A DNA stretch of 16,191 nucleotides from Methanoregulaceae archaeon (GCA_019695435.1 JACTVF010000017.1:1-16191); one strand, 5' to 3'. Numbered from the stretch's first letter, positions 1-8,250 are shown. Translations and numbers: made by a program. The notes: generated by a model not told the origin, from the letters alone.

Positions 1-75
1 CCCGGTGCGGCTGCACCCGAATACCCAGCCAAGGCCGGTGTCGCAGGTACAGGAAAACTCTTCCGGCGACGGCAT
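1..75 (-). CDS. Probable PP2C-type protein phosphatase, N-terminal fragment
   Basis: An ATG at position 75 opens a frame that stays open to the left edge (25 codons, no stop), so only the N-terminus is visible. It begins MPSPEEFSC and contains GWVFGCSRTG. That stretch resembles the first strand of PP2C_2-type phosphatases (W-x-V-x-G-x-S-x-x-G), which normally continues into an H and a CQDA motif beyond this edge. The start lies 7 nt after the TAG stop of the TerY-type VWA gene, so the two are probably co-transcribed. VWA, PP2C and Ser/Thr kinase genes commonly sit together in TerY-P triads, and the context supports this reading. Visible sequence is too short to prove the family; it could also be another small-domain protein. 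Confidence 0.4.
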   Translation of the reverse strand, partial: MPSPEEFSCTCDTGLGWVFGCSRTG

Positions 76-82
76 AATTCTT

Positions 83-862
83 CTAGAACAGATCAGTATT
101 GGACGTGATCATCTGCGGTGGGGATTCGAGAGAAACATTTGAGGTTTCCTCTGTTGCCGGTGTCCCTCTGCTCCGGCCGCGGGACGATGCCACCGATGCA
201 CTGACCGAGGCCCACTTGATGTACGCGACCAGTTCCTCTGGAGAATGTGCCTTGAGAAGGCCGACGGCTTCCTGGTTTGCGAACTTGAGCAGTTCGGGTG
301 CATTGTAGTCAGATTCGTCGCCGATGGCAATAGCAAGCCGGACTGCCTTGATGCCCCAGGGGATCTTCCCGAGTTCGGCAATGGCTGTATCATATTCCTC
401 GCGTGGGTCGGTGCAGAAACCATCGGAGATGAGGATGCAGACCGGTGGGAGTCCCCGGCGGGGCATGCGTTCTATGGTGAGTTCACCGGCGAGGAGCCGG
501 AGCGCTTTTGCCGTTGCGGTAAGGCCGCTCGTTTCAAGCTCGGGCCAGACAAAATCGTCGAGGTGTACCGGGTCGGGTCCGACATGCCATGTTGCGTCGT
601 CAGAGAACTTTATTGCCCGCATCCGGATATCGACCTGCGGGTATGCAGCAACTGCCTTCTGGATCTCGGGAAGTGCCTCGCGGATGGCTTGGTTAAGTGT
701 TGCGATCTTCTTTCCCCGCATCGAGTCGGAGCAGTCGGCAAGCCAGAAAAAGTGCAGTTGTTTGCGTGCTACCTGTCCGTCAGGAATCGGTATGGTATCT
801 TCGATGATAATGCCCCCTTTCGCACTAGTTACACATTCTATCCGGTAACAATATAAGGCCAC
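83..862 (-). CDS. VWA-domain protein, TerY-like
   Basis: A 259-residue protein with one von Willebrand factor A domain filling about residues 35-215. The metal-ion-dependent adhesion site is complete: DCSDS at 43-47 (DxSxS), a threonine near 115 in SGLTATAKAL, and the aspartate at 147 in LISDGF. There is no signal peptide or membrane segment, so it is probably cytosolic. Residues after 220 are a Ser/Arg/Thr-rich low-complexity tail. TerY-type VWA proteins are scaffolds or regulators that travel with a PP2C phosphatase and a kinase, and a possible PP2C start follows 7 nt downstream. The start is uncertain: the frame opens with GTG at 862, and no ATG, GTG or TTG lies between it and the VWA domain in a convincing place. 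A T-rich box about 30 nt upstream (891-902) would allow a nearly leaderless transcript. The gene ends in TAG. Confidence 0.85.
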   Translation of the reverse strand: MALYCYRIECVTSAKGGIIIEDTIPIPDGQVARKQLHFFWLADCSDSMRGKKIATLNQAIREALPEIQKAVAAYPQVDIRMRAIKFSDDATWHVGPDPVHLDDFVWPELETSGLTATAKALRLLAGELTIERMPRRGLPPVCILISDGFCTDPREEYDTAIAELGKIPWGIKAVRLAIAIGDESDYNAPELLKFANQEAVGLLKAHSPEELVAYIKWASVSASVASSRGRSRGTPATEETSNVSLESPPQMITSNTDLF

Positions 863-890
863 CGGTTTACCTAACGACCCGACCGGCAGA

Positions 891-902
891 ACTTAAAAAA
901 AA
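891..902 (-). promoter_or_regulatory. T-rich tract: terminator and/or TATA box
   Basis: An uninterrupted run of eight T on the minus strand (895-902), followed by AAGT. It lies about 40 nt after the final stop of the small interrupted gene at 943-1215 and about 30 nt before the GTG of the VWA gene. It could act as an archaeal oligo-T terminator for the former, as a TATA-like element for the latter, or both. The sequence alone does not separate these roles. Confidence 0.4.
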
Positions 903-942
903 CCTGCACGATTTCCTGTGCGAAAATAAAAGAGAAGACCTC

Positions 943-1215
943 TTACGAGGAATTCGTCGTGGTGCCTGAACTGCTGCTGGTCGGGATGGCACTCTTGATC
1001 ATTGCCTTGACCGGTTCCGGCAGGTTCATCCCGTCAAGAACAGAGGGAAGGATGCTCATGATAACCTGCTATCCCTGCGAGGTAGCGGCAAAATTTTTGA
1101 GCAGTGACATTCCGTCCGGTGTTGCAAGGAAATTCTTTACTGCGGTTTGACCTTCAGGTGTTGAAATGAAACCGACAACTGATCCGCCGATTCCCCCCAG
1201 ATTTCCAAAGTCCAT
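943..1215 (-). pseudogene. Small hypothetical protein gene interrupted by an in-frame TAG
   Basis: An ATG at 1215 is preceded at 7 nt by a Shine-Dalgarno-like GGAGTG. The frame runs 48 codons (start MDFGNLGGIGGSVVGFIS) to a TAG at 1071-1069. It then continues in the same frame for 41 more protein-like codons (QVIMSILPSVLDGMNLPEP, ending in a Ser/Thr-rich tail) to a TAA at 945-943. The parts on both sides of the TAG look like one small Gly-rich, amphipathic protein of about 90 residues. The simplest reading is a single nonsense change (for example from CAG or AAG). A true 48-residue protein is the alternative, and a restart at the internal ATG four codons after the TAG is possible. Family not recognised. 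Confidence 0.55.
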
Positions 1216-1260
1216 ATTATTTCACTCCATGTACTGTTTTCTATACAGATGCGTGATATT

Positions 1261-1272
1261 TGTTCTTAAACG
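1261..1272 (-). promoter_or_regulatory. TATA-like box for the small gene at 943-1215
   Basis: The minus strand reads CGTTTAAGAACA here. With a start site about 25 nt downstream (near 1242), the leader would be about 27 nt and would carry the GGAGTG ribosome site before the ATG at 1215. This spacing fits a normal archaeal promoter. Confidence 0.4.
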
Positions 1273-1348
1273 TGTGGGAGGGGTTCTGTCAGACCATGCA
1301 TATTTTAATGATCGGGCCGACATTCGTGCTGGTTCAGGTTTCCGTGCA

Positions 1349-1358
1349 GTATAAAAAA
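1349..1358 (+). promoter_or_regulatory. Plus-strand TATA-like box
   Basis: The sequence GTATAAAAAA lies in a GC-richer surrounding. A start about 25 nt downstream falls at about 1375-1380, which coincides with the clustered ATG codons of the short frame at 1379-1519. Geometry suggests a leaderless transcript; function is inferred only. Confidence 0.35.
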
Positions 1359-1378
1359 ATCCCCGCGACCGGATATGA

Positions 1379-1519
1379 ATGATGGGTGGAGCAGAAAATT
1401 ACTGGCCGTAACTGGTAAGGTACCTTGCAGGAGGCCTGACAGAAAATCAGATGCTTGCCATGAACATCCCTAGGAGGTACATCTCATTCCGCGTGCGCAC
1501 TCCTTTTTCAAAGGAGTGA
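1379..1519 (+). pseudogene. Short plus-strand frame broken by an in-frame TAA
   Basis: Two successive ATG codons (1379, 1382) start MMGGAENYWP. A TAA at 1409-1411 interrupts the frame, which then continues protein-like (LVRYLAGGLTENQMLAMNIP, then RRYISFRVRTPFSKE) to a TGA at 1517-1519. The part after the stop has the look of a small helical or basic protein of about 46 residues in total. A TATA-like box at 1349-1358 sits at leaderless distance. This may be the remains of a small gene or a chance frame; the end of the frame overlaps the hairpin at 1498-1518. Family not recognised. Confidence 0.3.
1498..1518 (-). terminator. Perfect hairpin plus T-rich tract downstream of pntB
   Basis: A 9-bp perfect inverted repeat (CACTCCTTT, 3-nt loop, AAAGGAGTG). 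Between it and the pntB stop at 1571, the minus strand carries two T-rich runs (about 1525-1545). The T-rich runs suit an archaeal terminator for the pnt operon; the hairpin lies just beyond them. The rest of the 355-base gap 1216-1570 holds only the short frame and TATA-like boxes described separately. Confidence 0.45.
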
Positions 1520-1570
1520 TTACATAAAAATGTCAAAAAATGAGTCTGCCGCCAGAAATCCCCATGGGCT

Positions 1571-2956
1571 TTATAACTTTTTGAGGGCCTGCACAAGTTT
1601 CCCGACGGTCTCCTGCGCATCGCCGTAGAGCATTCGTGTATTGTCCCGGTAGAACAGGTCGTTCTCGATTCCCGCGAAACCCTTCCCCTGACCTCGCTTG
1701 AGAACGACAACATTCTTTGCCTGTTCGACATCGAGTATGGGCATGCCGAAGAGCGGGCTCCCCTGCCGGTGCGCCGCCGGGTTAACGGTGTCGTTTGCCC
1801 CAATAACAAGGACCACGTCGGTGCTCGGGAACTCAGGGTTCACCTCGTCCCGGTCAAAGAGGCGGTCGTAAGCAACCCCTGCCTCGGCCAGGAGAACGTT
1901 CATGTGCCCGGGCATCCGTCCGGCGACAGGATGAATTGCAAATTTCACCTGAACGTTTTTGGTTTCGAGCAGGTCCGTCAGCTCTTTGACCTTCTGCTGG
2001 GCCTGGGCAACTGCCATTCCGTAGCCGGGAGCAATGATTACCTTATCCGCGTAGGCAAGCATGACTGCGACATCATCGACTTCGATCGACTTCATGCTGC
2101 CCTGGATCTGCACCCCCTTCTCCTCTGTTGCGCCGAACGCGCCGAAGAAGACGTTCAAGATCGAGCGGTTCATCGCCTTCGCCATGTTGAGCGTCAGGAG
2201 CGAACCCGCGGCGCCTACTATGATACCCGCAATGACCATCGCATAGTTGGGGGTTGCAAAGGAGAAACCGTCAAGCGCCACGGCAAGGCCGGTAAAGGCG
2301 TTGTACATTGAGATTACGACCGGCATGTCAGCACCGCCAATGGGCAGGGTCATGAGGAGCCCGAAGCCCAGCGAGAGCACAAAGAACAGGGGGAGGTACA
2401 CCGAGACACTGAGCGGGATCCAAGCAGGTTGCAGGACCACAAAGATACCAGATACGATGGCGATGATGAGAACTGCCATGTTAAGTATCTGCTGGCCTGT
2501 AAAGGTGATCGGCCGCGGCGGCATCCAGCCCTGGAGTTTTAAGAACGCGATGATGCTGCCGGCAAAGGACACGGCTCCGATGAGGCCTCCGATAACAGCG
2601 AGGGAACCGGTCGTCGCTGACATGGTGCCAAGGAGTGCGACCGCAGAGATCGCGGCTGCTGCGCCGCCACCCATGCCGTTGAAGAGTGCGACCATCTGGG
2701 GCATGCCGGTCATCGCGACACGCTTTGCCGCGATATACCCAAAGCCCCCACCAATGACGATCGCGATTGCCATGAGTGCGAAGTTGGTGAGGTTTGGGGT
2801 CAAAAAGGTCACGAGCGTCGCGATCAGCATCGCGGCGCCGGCCCAGACAATTCCGCTGCGGGCGGTGAGCGGGTGGCTCATCCGGTGCATGCCGATAATG
2901 AAGAAGAAGATCGTGACGATATAGATCGGGTCGATCAGCCAGGAGAGGTCGATCAT
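1571..2956 (-). CDS. pntB: NAD(P) transhydrogenase subunit beta
   Basis: Beta subunit of the proton-translocating transhydrogenase, which moves hydride between NADH and NADP+ coupled to the membrane proton gradient. From the ATG at 2956 it has 461 residues, the usual PntB length. This start is preceded by a strong AAGGAGG and lies 4 nt after the pntAB stop, so the longer open frame to 3142 is not used. Residues 1 to about 265 form eight or nine hydrophobic helices (start MIDLSWLIDPIYIV). The C-terminal third is the NADP(H)-binding domain III, with GYGMAVAQAQ, HPVAGRMPGHMNVLLAEAGV, GANDTVNPAA and VVVLKRGQGKGFAG in the expected order. Third gene of pntAA-pntAB-pntB. The gene looks intact. Confidence 0.97.
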   Translation of the reverse strand: MIDLSWLIDPIYIVTIFFFIIGMHRMSHPLTARSGIVWAGAAMLIATLVTFLTPNLTNFALMAIAIVIGGGFGYIAAKRVAMTGMPQMVALFNGMGGGAAAAISAVALLGTMSATTGSLAVIGGLIGAVSFAGSIIAFLKLQGWMPPRPITFTGQQILNMAVLIIAIVSGIFVVLQPAWIPLSVSVYLPLFFVLSLGFGLLMTLPIGGADMPVVISMYNAFTGLAVALDGFSFATPNYAMVIAGIIVGAAGSLLTLNMAKAMNRSILNVFFGAFGATEEKGVQIQGSMKSIEVDDVAVMLAYADKVIIAPGYGMAVAQAQQKVKELTDLLETKNVQVKFAIHPVAGRMPGHMNVLLAEAGVAYDRLFDRDEVNPEFPSTDVVLVIGANDTVNPAAHRQGSPLFGMPILDVEQAKNVVVLKRGQGKGFAGIENDLFYRDNTRMLYGDAQETVGKLVQALKKL

Positions 2957-2960
2957 CGTT

Positions 2961-3272
2961 TCAGGCCTCCTTCTTTGGCTTCTTGCCGGAGCGGTCAAAC
3001 ATCTGGAGAATCCGTTCGGTGACCACGTAGCCGCCGGTGACGTTTGCTGCACCGAGGACGACCGCGATAAACCCGATGATCTGCTCAAGGGGTGTAGTCG
3101 CAAGGCCGAGCGCGACCATGGCGCCGACGAGCACGATCCCATGGATGAAGTTCGAGCCGCTCATCAGCGGCGTGTGGAGAATGGCGGGGACCCGGCTGAT
3201 GACGACATAGCCGGTAAAGGCGGCCAGCATCACGATGTAGACCGAGGTCCATAGCATGGTGGTGTCTGTCAT
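2961..3272 (-). CDS. pntAB: NAD(P) transhydrogenase subunit alpha, part 2 (membrane)
   Basis: A 103-residue membrane protein equal to the C-terminal transmembrane part of bacterial PntA. Three hydrophobic segments are visible: around residues 8-26 (VYIVMLAAFTGYVVI), 43-60 (IHGIVLVGAMVALGLA) and 65-86 (IIGFIAVVLGAANVTGGYV). A basic tail follows (DRSGKKPKKEA). The ATG overlaps the pntAA stop by 4 nt (ATGA) and has GAGG at 7 nt, so translation is coupled. It supplies helices of the proton channel together with PntB. The division of the alpha subunit into two polypeptides matches the three-gene form of the enzyme. Confidence 0.95.
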   Translation of the reverse strand: MTDTTMLWTSVYIVMLAAFTGYVVISRVPAILHTPLMSGSNFIHGIVLVGAMVALGLATTPLEQIIGFIAVVLGAANVTGGYVVTERILQMFDRSGKKPKKEA

Positions 3273-4459
3273 GGTGTTCCTCTGTTCAGGAGATCGGCGG
3301 TCGGCTTATGGGCCACCTTCCCTGCGTGGACGAGCAGGCTTGCGGTAAGGATCTCATCAGAAAATTCTGTAACAAGCGTTCCATCCTTGGTGATGAGGAG
3401 ACCAAGGAACGACTGGAGGTTCTTTGCATACATCTGACTGGAGTGGAACGGGACACGGGCCGGGAGGTTCTGCGGGCCGATGATCATAACCCCATCCTCC
3501 TTTACGGTCTTTCCCGCCTGGGTGAGTTCGCAGTTGCCGCCCGATTCGGCAGCCATATCGATGATGACAGCGCCCGGCTTCATAGTTGCGACCGTCTTTT
3601 TCGTGACAAGCACCGGGGCTTTGCGGCCGGGGATGGCGGCGGTCGTGATGACGATATCTGCACGGGCGACTGCGGCAGAGACCATCTCCTGCTCCTTTAC
3701 CTTCTCTTCTGCCGTGAGCTCGCGGGCATAGCCGCCCTGGCCTTCGGCGTTGATCTCGAGTTCGAGGAACTTTGCCCCGAGGCTTCTTACCTGCTCGCCG
3801 GCGGCGCGCCGGACGTCGTAGGCCTCGACAAGGGCGCCGAGCCGTTTTGCCGTGGCGATTGCCATGAGGCCGGCCACACCTGCGCCAAGGATGAGCACCG
3901 TTGCCGGCCGGATCGTGCCGGCTGCGGTCGTCAGCATCGGGAGGAACTTCGGGCAGTTGTCGGCACCGAGAACTGCGGCCACGTAGCCGCCGGCGGTTGC
4001 CTGCGAGCTGAGCGCGTCCATGCTCTGGGCGCGGGTGATCCGTGGCACCAGTTCGAGGGCAAACGCAGTGATCTTTCGGTCTCGCATCCGGGCAATCGCG
4101 TCAAGGTTGCGGGTCGGGTTCATGAAACCGACAACGATCGTGCCTTCCGCGAGCAGATCGACATCGGAGACGGTCGGGGGCTGGACAACGAGTACAACCT
4201 TTGCACCGGAAAACAGTTCGTGCCTTCCGGCAACAATGGTCGCTCCGGCAGCCGTATAGAGCGCGTCAGGATAGTACGCGGCCGTACCCGCATCGTGCTC
4301 GATACGGACGACATGACCGGCTTTGGTGAGTTTCTGGACGACTTCAGGCACGGTCGCCACACGCTGCTCTCCCGTGACCTGTTCCTTTGGAACGGCAATG
4401 ACGACCGGCTGTATCGTTTTAGTCTCCTGTGTACTGGCGGGAGCGCTCAAAATGTCCAC
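3269..4459 (-). CDS. pntAA: NAD(P) transhydrogenase subunit alpha, part 1 (NAD-binding)
   Basis: Soluble NAD(H)-binding domain I of the transhydrogenase, related to alanine dehydrogenase. Residues about 18-150 form the first half. The family signature RAQSMDALSSQATAGGY is at about 143-159, the Rossmann glycine loop LGAGVAGLMAIATAKRLGA at about 191-209, and the AYDVRRAAGEQV loop at 213-224. PGAVIIDMAAESGGNCE lies in the second half. Length 396 fits a stand-alone domain I. The start is not certain: GTG at 4459 has GGGAG only 1 nt before it, while TTG at 4450 lies 10 nt after the same GGGAG. No ATG is available before the conserved VVIAVPKE. First gene of the pnt operon; only 73 nt separate it from arcS. 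Confidence 0.95.
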   Translation of the reverse strand: MDILSAPASTQETKTIQPVVIAVPKEQVTGEQRVATVPEVVQKLTKAGHVVRIEHDAGTAAYYPDALYTAAGATIVAGRHELFSGAKVVLVVQPPTVSDVDLLAEGTIVVGFMNPTRNLDAIARMRDRKITAFALELVPRITRAQSMDALSSQATAGGYVAAVLGADNCPKFLPMLTTAAGTIRPATVLILGAGVAGLMAIATAKRLGALVEAYDVRRAAGEQVRSLGAKFLELEINAEGQGGYARELTAEEKVKEQEMVSAAVARADIVITTAAIPGRKAPVLVTKKTVATMKPGAVIIDMAAESGGNCELTQAGKTVKEDGVMIIGPQNLPARVPFHSSQMYAKNLQSFLGLLITKDGTLVTEFSDEILTASLLVHAGKVAHKPTADLLNRGTP

Positions 4460-4532
4460 GCTCCCGGTTCGGCGTTTTTACTACGGAACAACGTTTTCAC
4501 TCCATGGATGATCTGCACTTGTATCGTATGCG

Positions 4533-6179
4533 TTAGATGGCAAGCTTCTTTATTTTACGCACCCGGACGGCAACGCCACGCTTGGAATTTTTCATCTCGG
4601 CCGCCGACATCGCGGCCCGGCCGGTCGCCATCGCCTTTGGCCCGACCACGAGCACTTCGTCGCCGTCCCGGATCGTGGGATCGGCATCGACTACGCCCGG
4701 CACGAGCACGTCACCCTCGGGCAAAAAGTCGCTGATCGTCACGCGATAGCCCTGCGGGATCAGTTCCCAGCCTTCAAAGGTCGGGCGCAGCAGCCCGTTC
4801 CCGGTGTCGATGGAAAAGCGCTGAATGTTGGCTTTGGAATAGAACAGCTCCGGGAAATGGCCCCGGGAGAGCATGCTTTTCGTGTCGACATCGCAGCCGA
4901 ACTGGTACGAGAGCATCCCGTGGAGCCGGTCATCCTTTACCCGGCGTTCGCTGTCAAGCGCCCGGCTGAGCTGCGAAAGGGCTTCATCGCCGGTCGGATG
5001 CTCGCGGCAGGAATATTCAAGCGTGATCCCGCAGGTCTCTGCTGCCATCTCCGCGACCTTAAGCGCCCCTCCTTCGAGATGGGCGATCACCCGCTCGTAC
5101 TTGTGCAGGGCAAGGTAGCGGGCGACAATGTCCGAGATGTACGCGCACTCCTCCGCGTCCCAGTAGCCGGTGACCGGGACATCGTAGTGCATCGCGGGAT
5201 ACACGCATTCGAGTTCCCGGGGGACAAGGCCGAGCGGCGAGGTGATGACAAGCTCGTGGGCCCGGCCGGCGATCGCCATCTGGAACCGGCGGTGGCTCTG
5301 CGAGAGCGAGTAGGGTTTCTTTGCCGAGCAGGGGAGGAGGACGGCGACCATTGCCTTCGGGGGCTTGTACCGGGTAAGAAGCCGTTCGGCAAACCTCCTG
5401 ACCTCGACTCTCTGCATCGATTCCCCGGAGTTTGCCCGCATCACGCCGCTCCGTGCGACCGGGGCATACGGTTCGGTCCCGGTATAGTCCACGTCAAGGT
5501 GGCGCATGATGGCGACGTGGTTTGCGTTCATCCGGCACCGGGCCTCGACAAGCTCCCGGAGTTTTGACTGCCCGATGAAATACCGGACGAGCGCGATCTC
5601 GCCTTCGAGAGCGAGCCGGTTGTGCAGTTTCAGGTCGCCGTTCCGGCAGCCTTCGCAGGCACATATGCCGGCCTTCTGTGCATCGGCCGGGAACTCTCCT
5701 TCGGGCGTGCAGAACCGGCCCTGCGCTGATTTGAGATCGGCTGCAATGTAATCAAAGAGGCCAAAGCCCGAATAGCAGAGGATGTGGACATTTGACGGGA
5801 GTGCGGAGCCCGGCGCGTACCAGAGCGTATCGGCCGGTGTCTTCTCCCGGATATTTTTAAGCCACTCGGCATACCGCCGGGGATTTGAGAGGGCCGTGTG
5901 CCAGTTTGCGACCATCACGACATCGCCGCTCTTGGCCGGGTTCTCAAGTGCCGGGTGGATCGTGACCGGCTGGTCCGGGCCCCGGGAAATATAGGTTTTT
6001 ACCAATTCCGCTGGTGCTGAAAGGGGGACATTCGTGCCGCTGCGTGACGCTAGTGAGGGAAAGACGGTTTCTGTTTCGAGCACCGCGGGAAACGGCACCT
6101 GCGGGACGGGCCCGCCCTCGCAGGTGAGAATACCGGACCGGGCGAGACCGTCGCGTTTCCTGATATCGATCCGAATCAT
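4533..6179 (-). CDS. arcS: Archaeosine synthase ArcS (TgtA2)
   Basis: Enzyme that converts preQ0 at position 15 of archaeal tRNA to archaeosine, acting after TgtA. The TGT-derived N-terminal region (about 1-255) includes [13 protein letters not shown] and the cysteine cluster CACEGC at 173-178. The diagnostic ArcS motif [14 protein letters not shown] is at 283-296. The C-terminal PUA RNA-binding domain is at about 472-546 ([22 protein letters not shown]). From the ATG at 6179 the protein has 548 residues, and this ATG overlaps the tgtA stop (ATGA) with CGGAG 8 nt upstream. The frame is open further upstream, but only as an out-of-frame copy of the tgtA end. Translational coupling with tgtA fits consecutive steps on the same nucleotide. 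Confidence 0.95.
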   Translation of the reverse strand: MIRIDIRKRDGLARSGILTCEGGPVPQVPFPAVLETETVFPSLASRSGTNVPLSAPAELVKTYISRGPDQPVTIHPALENPAKSGDVVMVANWHTALSNPRRYAEWLKNIREKTPADTLWYAPGSALPSNVHILCYSGFGLFDYIAADLKSAQGRFCTPEGEFPADAQKAGICACEGCRNGDLKLHNRLALEGEIALVRYFIGQSKLRELVEARCRMNANHVAIMRHLDVDYTGTEPYAPVARSGVMRANSGESMQRVEVRRFAERLLTRYKPPKAMVAVLLPCSAKKPYSLSQSHRRFQMAIAGRAHELVITSPLGLVPRELECVYPAMHYDVPVTGYWDAEECAYISDIVARYLALHKYERVIAHLEGGALKVAEMAAETCGITLEYSCREHPTGDEALSQLSRALDSERRVKDDRLHGMLSYQFGCDVDTKSMLSRGHFPELFYSKANIQRFSIDTGNGLLRPTFEGWELIPQGYRVTISDFLPEGDVLVPGVVDADPTIRDGDEVLVVGPKAMATGRAAMSAAEMKNSKRGVAVRVRKIKKLAI

Positions 6180-7627
6180 TCGATCAACTCCGCAGTTTGC
6201 CCGAGCTCTTCGGCAAAGATGTTTTTCCATTCGGCATGAAGGCCGCAGACCCGGATCCTGCTGTCCTTGTGGCTGTCTGCAAGCATACGGATCCCTTTGC
6301 ACCCCTGCCTGACCATTGCTGCATCCCATTCGGGGATCTCGCTCTGGCCGATAGGGAAGGTCTCCTTTAAGTCCGGGGAATAGGGCCCGAACGGAGGCTT
6401 GAAGTAAAGGACGGTGTCGTATCCTTCGCGGACGCCATTGTCACACGCGACAAGGACATTTTCCCCGAGGCGCAGCCGGGTAATCTGGCGCTGGTACCGC
6501 AGCACTTCGGTCCGGGCACAGCTCTCGTCGCCCCGGTAGAAGAACCGGCGCTTGTGGGCCCGGTCAAACTGTTCGAGTTCCGCGTTGTGCTGGAGCAGCC
6601 GCCGGTACCCTGACAGGAGCTGCGGGTGGTTCCGGCACCGCTCGTCCACGAGTTCCCAGAGCGTGCCATCGGTGATCGCCTGCCGGATCCTCGCAATCTC
6701 GGCAAGGGTGACGGCGAGGTTGTGGAGGGCTAGAAGCCGGGTCCGGTCCTTTGCGGTGCGGAGCTGTTCTGCCGTATGGCTCCGGCAGACCGCACACGAG
6801 CAGGGGAGATCGGCGAGTTCGTCGATCTTGAAACTCCCGTGCGTAGTGAGGTACCGCCCCTCTTTTGCATAGAGCGCGTAGGCGGCGGAATCAAAAAGGT
6901 CGCAGCCCATCGCGGCGGCAAGCGCAAACATCACGGGGTGGCCGGCACCGAAGAGGTGGATGCAGGCCGAACGCGGGAGCGTGCGTTTTGCGGCAAGAAC
7001 CACGTCCACGAGATCCCGGTACCGGTAGGACTCCATGAGCGGCACGACCGCACCGATCGGGCAGAACGTGAAACCGAGGTCGCCGACTTCTTTTCCCGCC
7101 CGTTCGCGGAGGTCGGGGTAGAGACTGCCCTGCACCGGCCCGGCAATCGGGGCATCGTTCCCGAAGAGTTCCTTTGCCTCACGGAGCCGTTCCATCGTGA
7201 TCGCAAGTTCCCCTTCCGCGGTCTCGCGGTCCGCGTCGGGGGAGGTGGGGATATCGAGCGGTACCCAGATATCGCTCCCGATGTCGCGCTGGTAGGTGAG
7301 TGTCTGCTTGTTTGTGATCGAGACCTCGCCATAGACCGAGAGCTGGAATGATCCGGAGTCGGTCATGATAACGCCGTCAAAATCGAGCAGCTTGTGGAGG
7401 CCTTCTTCTCTGACTCTCTCGCTGTACTGCATGCTCTGCGAAAAAATGTAGGCGTTTGTGATAAGCGCCTCGACACCCATGCCCTTAAGTTCCTTTGGTG
7501 TGACAAGCATCAGGTGGGGGTTGATGACCGGGAGCAGCGCCGGTGTCCGGATCACTTTTTTCCCGGCAACCAGTTTACCGGTCCGGCCTGCTATATCGCT
7601 GTCCAGGCTCTCGAATGAAATCGCCAT
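6176..7627 (-). CDS. tgtA: Archaeosine tRNA-guanine transglycosylase
   Basis: Exchanges guanine-15 of tRNA for preQ0, the first tRNA-bound step to archaeosine. The TIM-barrel catalytic domain starts at about residue 10. The general-acid/base and nucleophile aspartates appear to be D90 (MTDSGSFQ) and D246 (LFDSAAY). The zinc site is CSCAVC at 276-281 with H302. The C-terminal part ends with the family-typical [13 protein letters not shown] and GQSEIPEW. At 483 residues it is shorter than the roughly 580-650 residues of full ArcTGT proteins and has no visible PUA domain; the PUA is on ArcS encoded next door. The start is ATG 7627; GGAG lies 12 nt upstream, a longish spacing. It is 47 nt downstream of the AMMECR1 gene and overlaps arcS by 4 nt. 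Confidence 0.96.
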   Translation of the reverse strand: MAISFESLDSDIAGRTGKLVAGKKVIRTPALLPVINPHLMLVTPKELKGMGVEALITNAYIFSQSMQYSERVREEGLHKLLDFDGVIMTDSGSFQLSVYGEVSITNKQTLTYQRDIGSDIWVPLDIPTSPDADRETAEGELAITMERLREAKELFGNDAPIAGPVQGSLYPDLRERAGKEVGDLGFTFCPIGAVVPLMESYRYRDLVDVVLAAKRTLPRSACIHLFGAGHPVMFALAAAMGCDLFDSAAYALYAKEGRYLTTHGSFKIDELADLPCSCAVCRSHTAEQLRTAKDRTRLLALHNLAVTLAEIARIRQAITDGTLWELVDERCRNHPQLLSGYRRLLQHNAELEQFDRAHKRRFFYRGDESCARTEVLRYQRQITRLRLGENVLVACDNGVREGYDTVLYFKPPFGPYSPDLKETFPIGQSEIPEWDAAMVRQGCKGIRMLADSHKDSRIRVCGLHAEWKNIFAEELGQTAELIE

Positions 7628-7674
7628 GCCGCAGGGATACTCCTCTTGCCTTTAACCGTATGCTCCGCTTTTTG

Positions 7675-8250
7675 TTAAACCGATCCCTTAAACGAGCCGG
7701 TAAATATCTGGCCTTCAAAGGTGAGGATCTCGATGACGGGCTGCTGCCAGCAGTGGGTGGGAAGACCCGCTTTCTCGCAGGTCTTGTCGAGGAATGTTTT
7801 TGCATCCCAGTTATACTCCGTTGCCACTTGGGGGAGCAGGAGGCCGCTCGTGCCGTAGCCCCGGGCAATAAGCCCATGGCGGCCGACTTCGACATGGGCC
7901 GGGCGGTCGGCCGGGTCGCAGTCAAGCGGGATCGGGGTGGTGAGGACGGTCACTTCAAAATCAAGGGAGGCAAGTTCATCCCTCTTTACTCCCGGGAACC
8001 GGGGGTCTTCGAGCGCGGCAGCGACGGCAGCATCTTCAATGGCATCGCCAAGCGGCATGACCGGGTAGGGGAACCCGATACAGCCACGGAGCTGGCCGGC
8101 TCTCGTGAGGGTCACAAAGACCCCGCGTTTCTCACCAAAGACCGGTGTCAGGTTGATCATCGGTTTTGGCTTTTTTGTGATCGTATACTCGATGGCCCCC
8201 CGGGCGAGCCGGACGGCAAGTAATCCTTCATTGGCAGTCAGCAGTTGCAT
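7675..8250 (-). CDS. AMMECR1-domain protein
   Basis: A 191-residue single-domain AMMECR1 protein, a conserved archaeal and eukaryotic family of unproven biochemical role. The family motif LRGCIGFPYP is at about residues 54-63. GEKRGVFVTL precedes it and DLDFEVTVLTTP-type strands follow (seen here as ASLDFEVTVLTTPIPL). Length matches the family. No signal peptide or membrane helix is present. The ATG at 8250 has AAGGATG upstream. It is the first gene before tgtA-arcS in the same direction, separated from tgtA by 47 nt, so it may be co-transcribed with them. That linkage is suggestive only and does not define a function. Confidence 0.93.
   Translation of the reverse strand: MQLLTANEGLLAVRLARGAIEYTITKKPKPMINLTPVFGEKRGVFVTLTRAGQLRGCIGFPYPVMPLGDAIEDAAVAAALEDPRFPGVKRDELASLDFEVTVLTTPIPLDCDPADRPAHVEVGRHGLIARGYGTSGLLLPQVATEYNWDAKTFLDKTCEKAGLPTHCWQQPVIEILTFEGQIFTGSFKGSV

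Noticed and set aside
3308..4735. Long plus-strand open frame (475 codons)
   Set aside because: It lies antisense to pntAA and part of arcS, both clearly real by motifs. It is a shadow caused by GC-rich codon bias; its translation has no recognisable domain.
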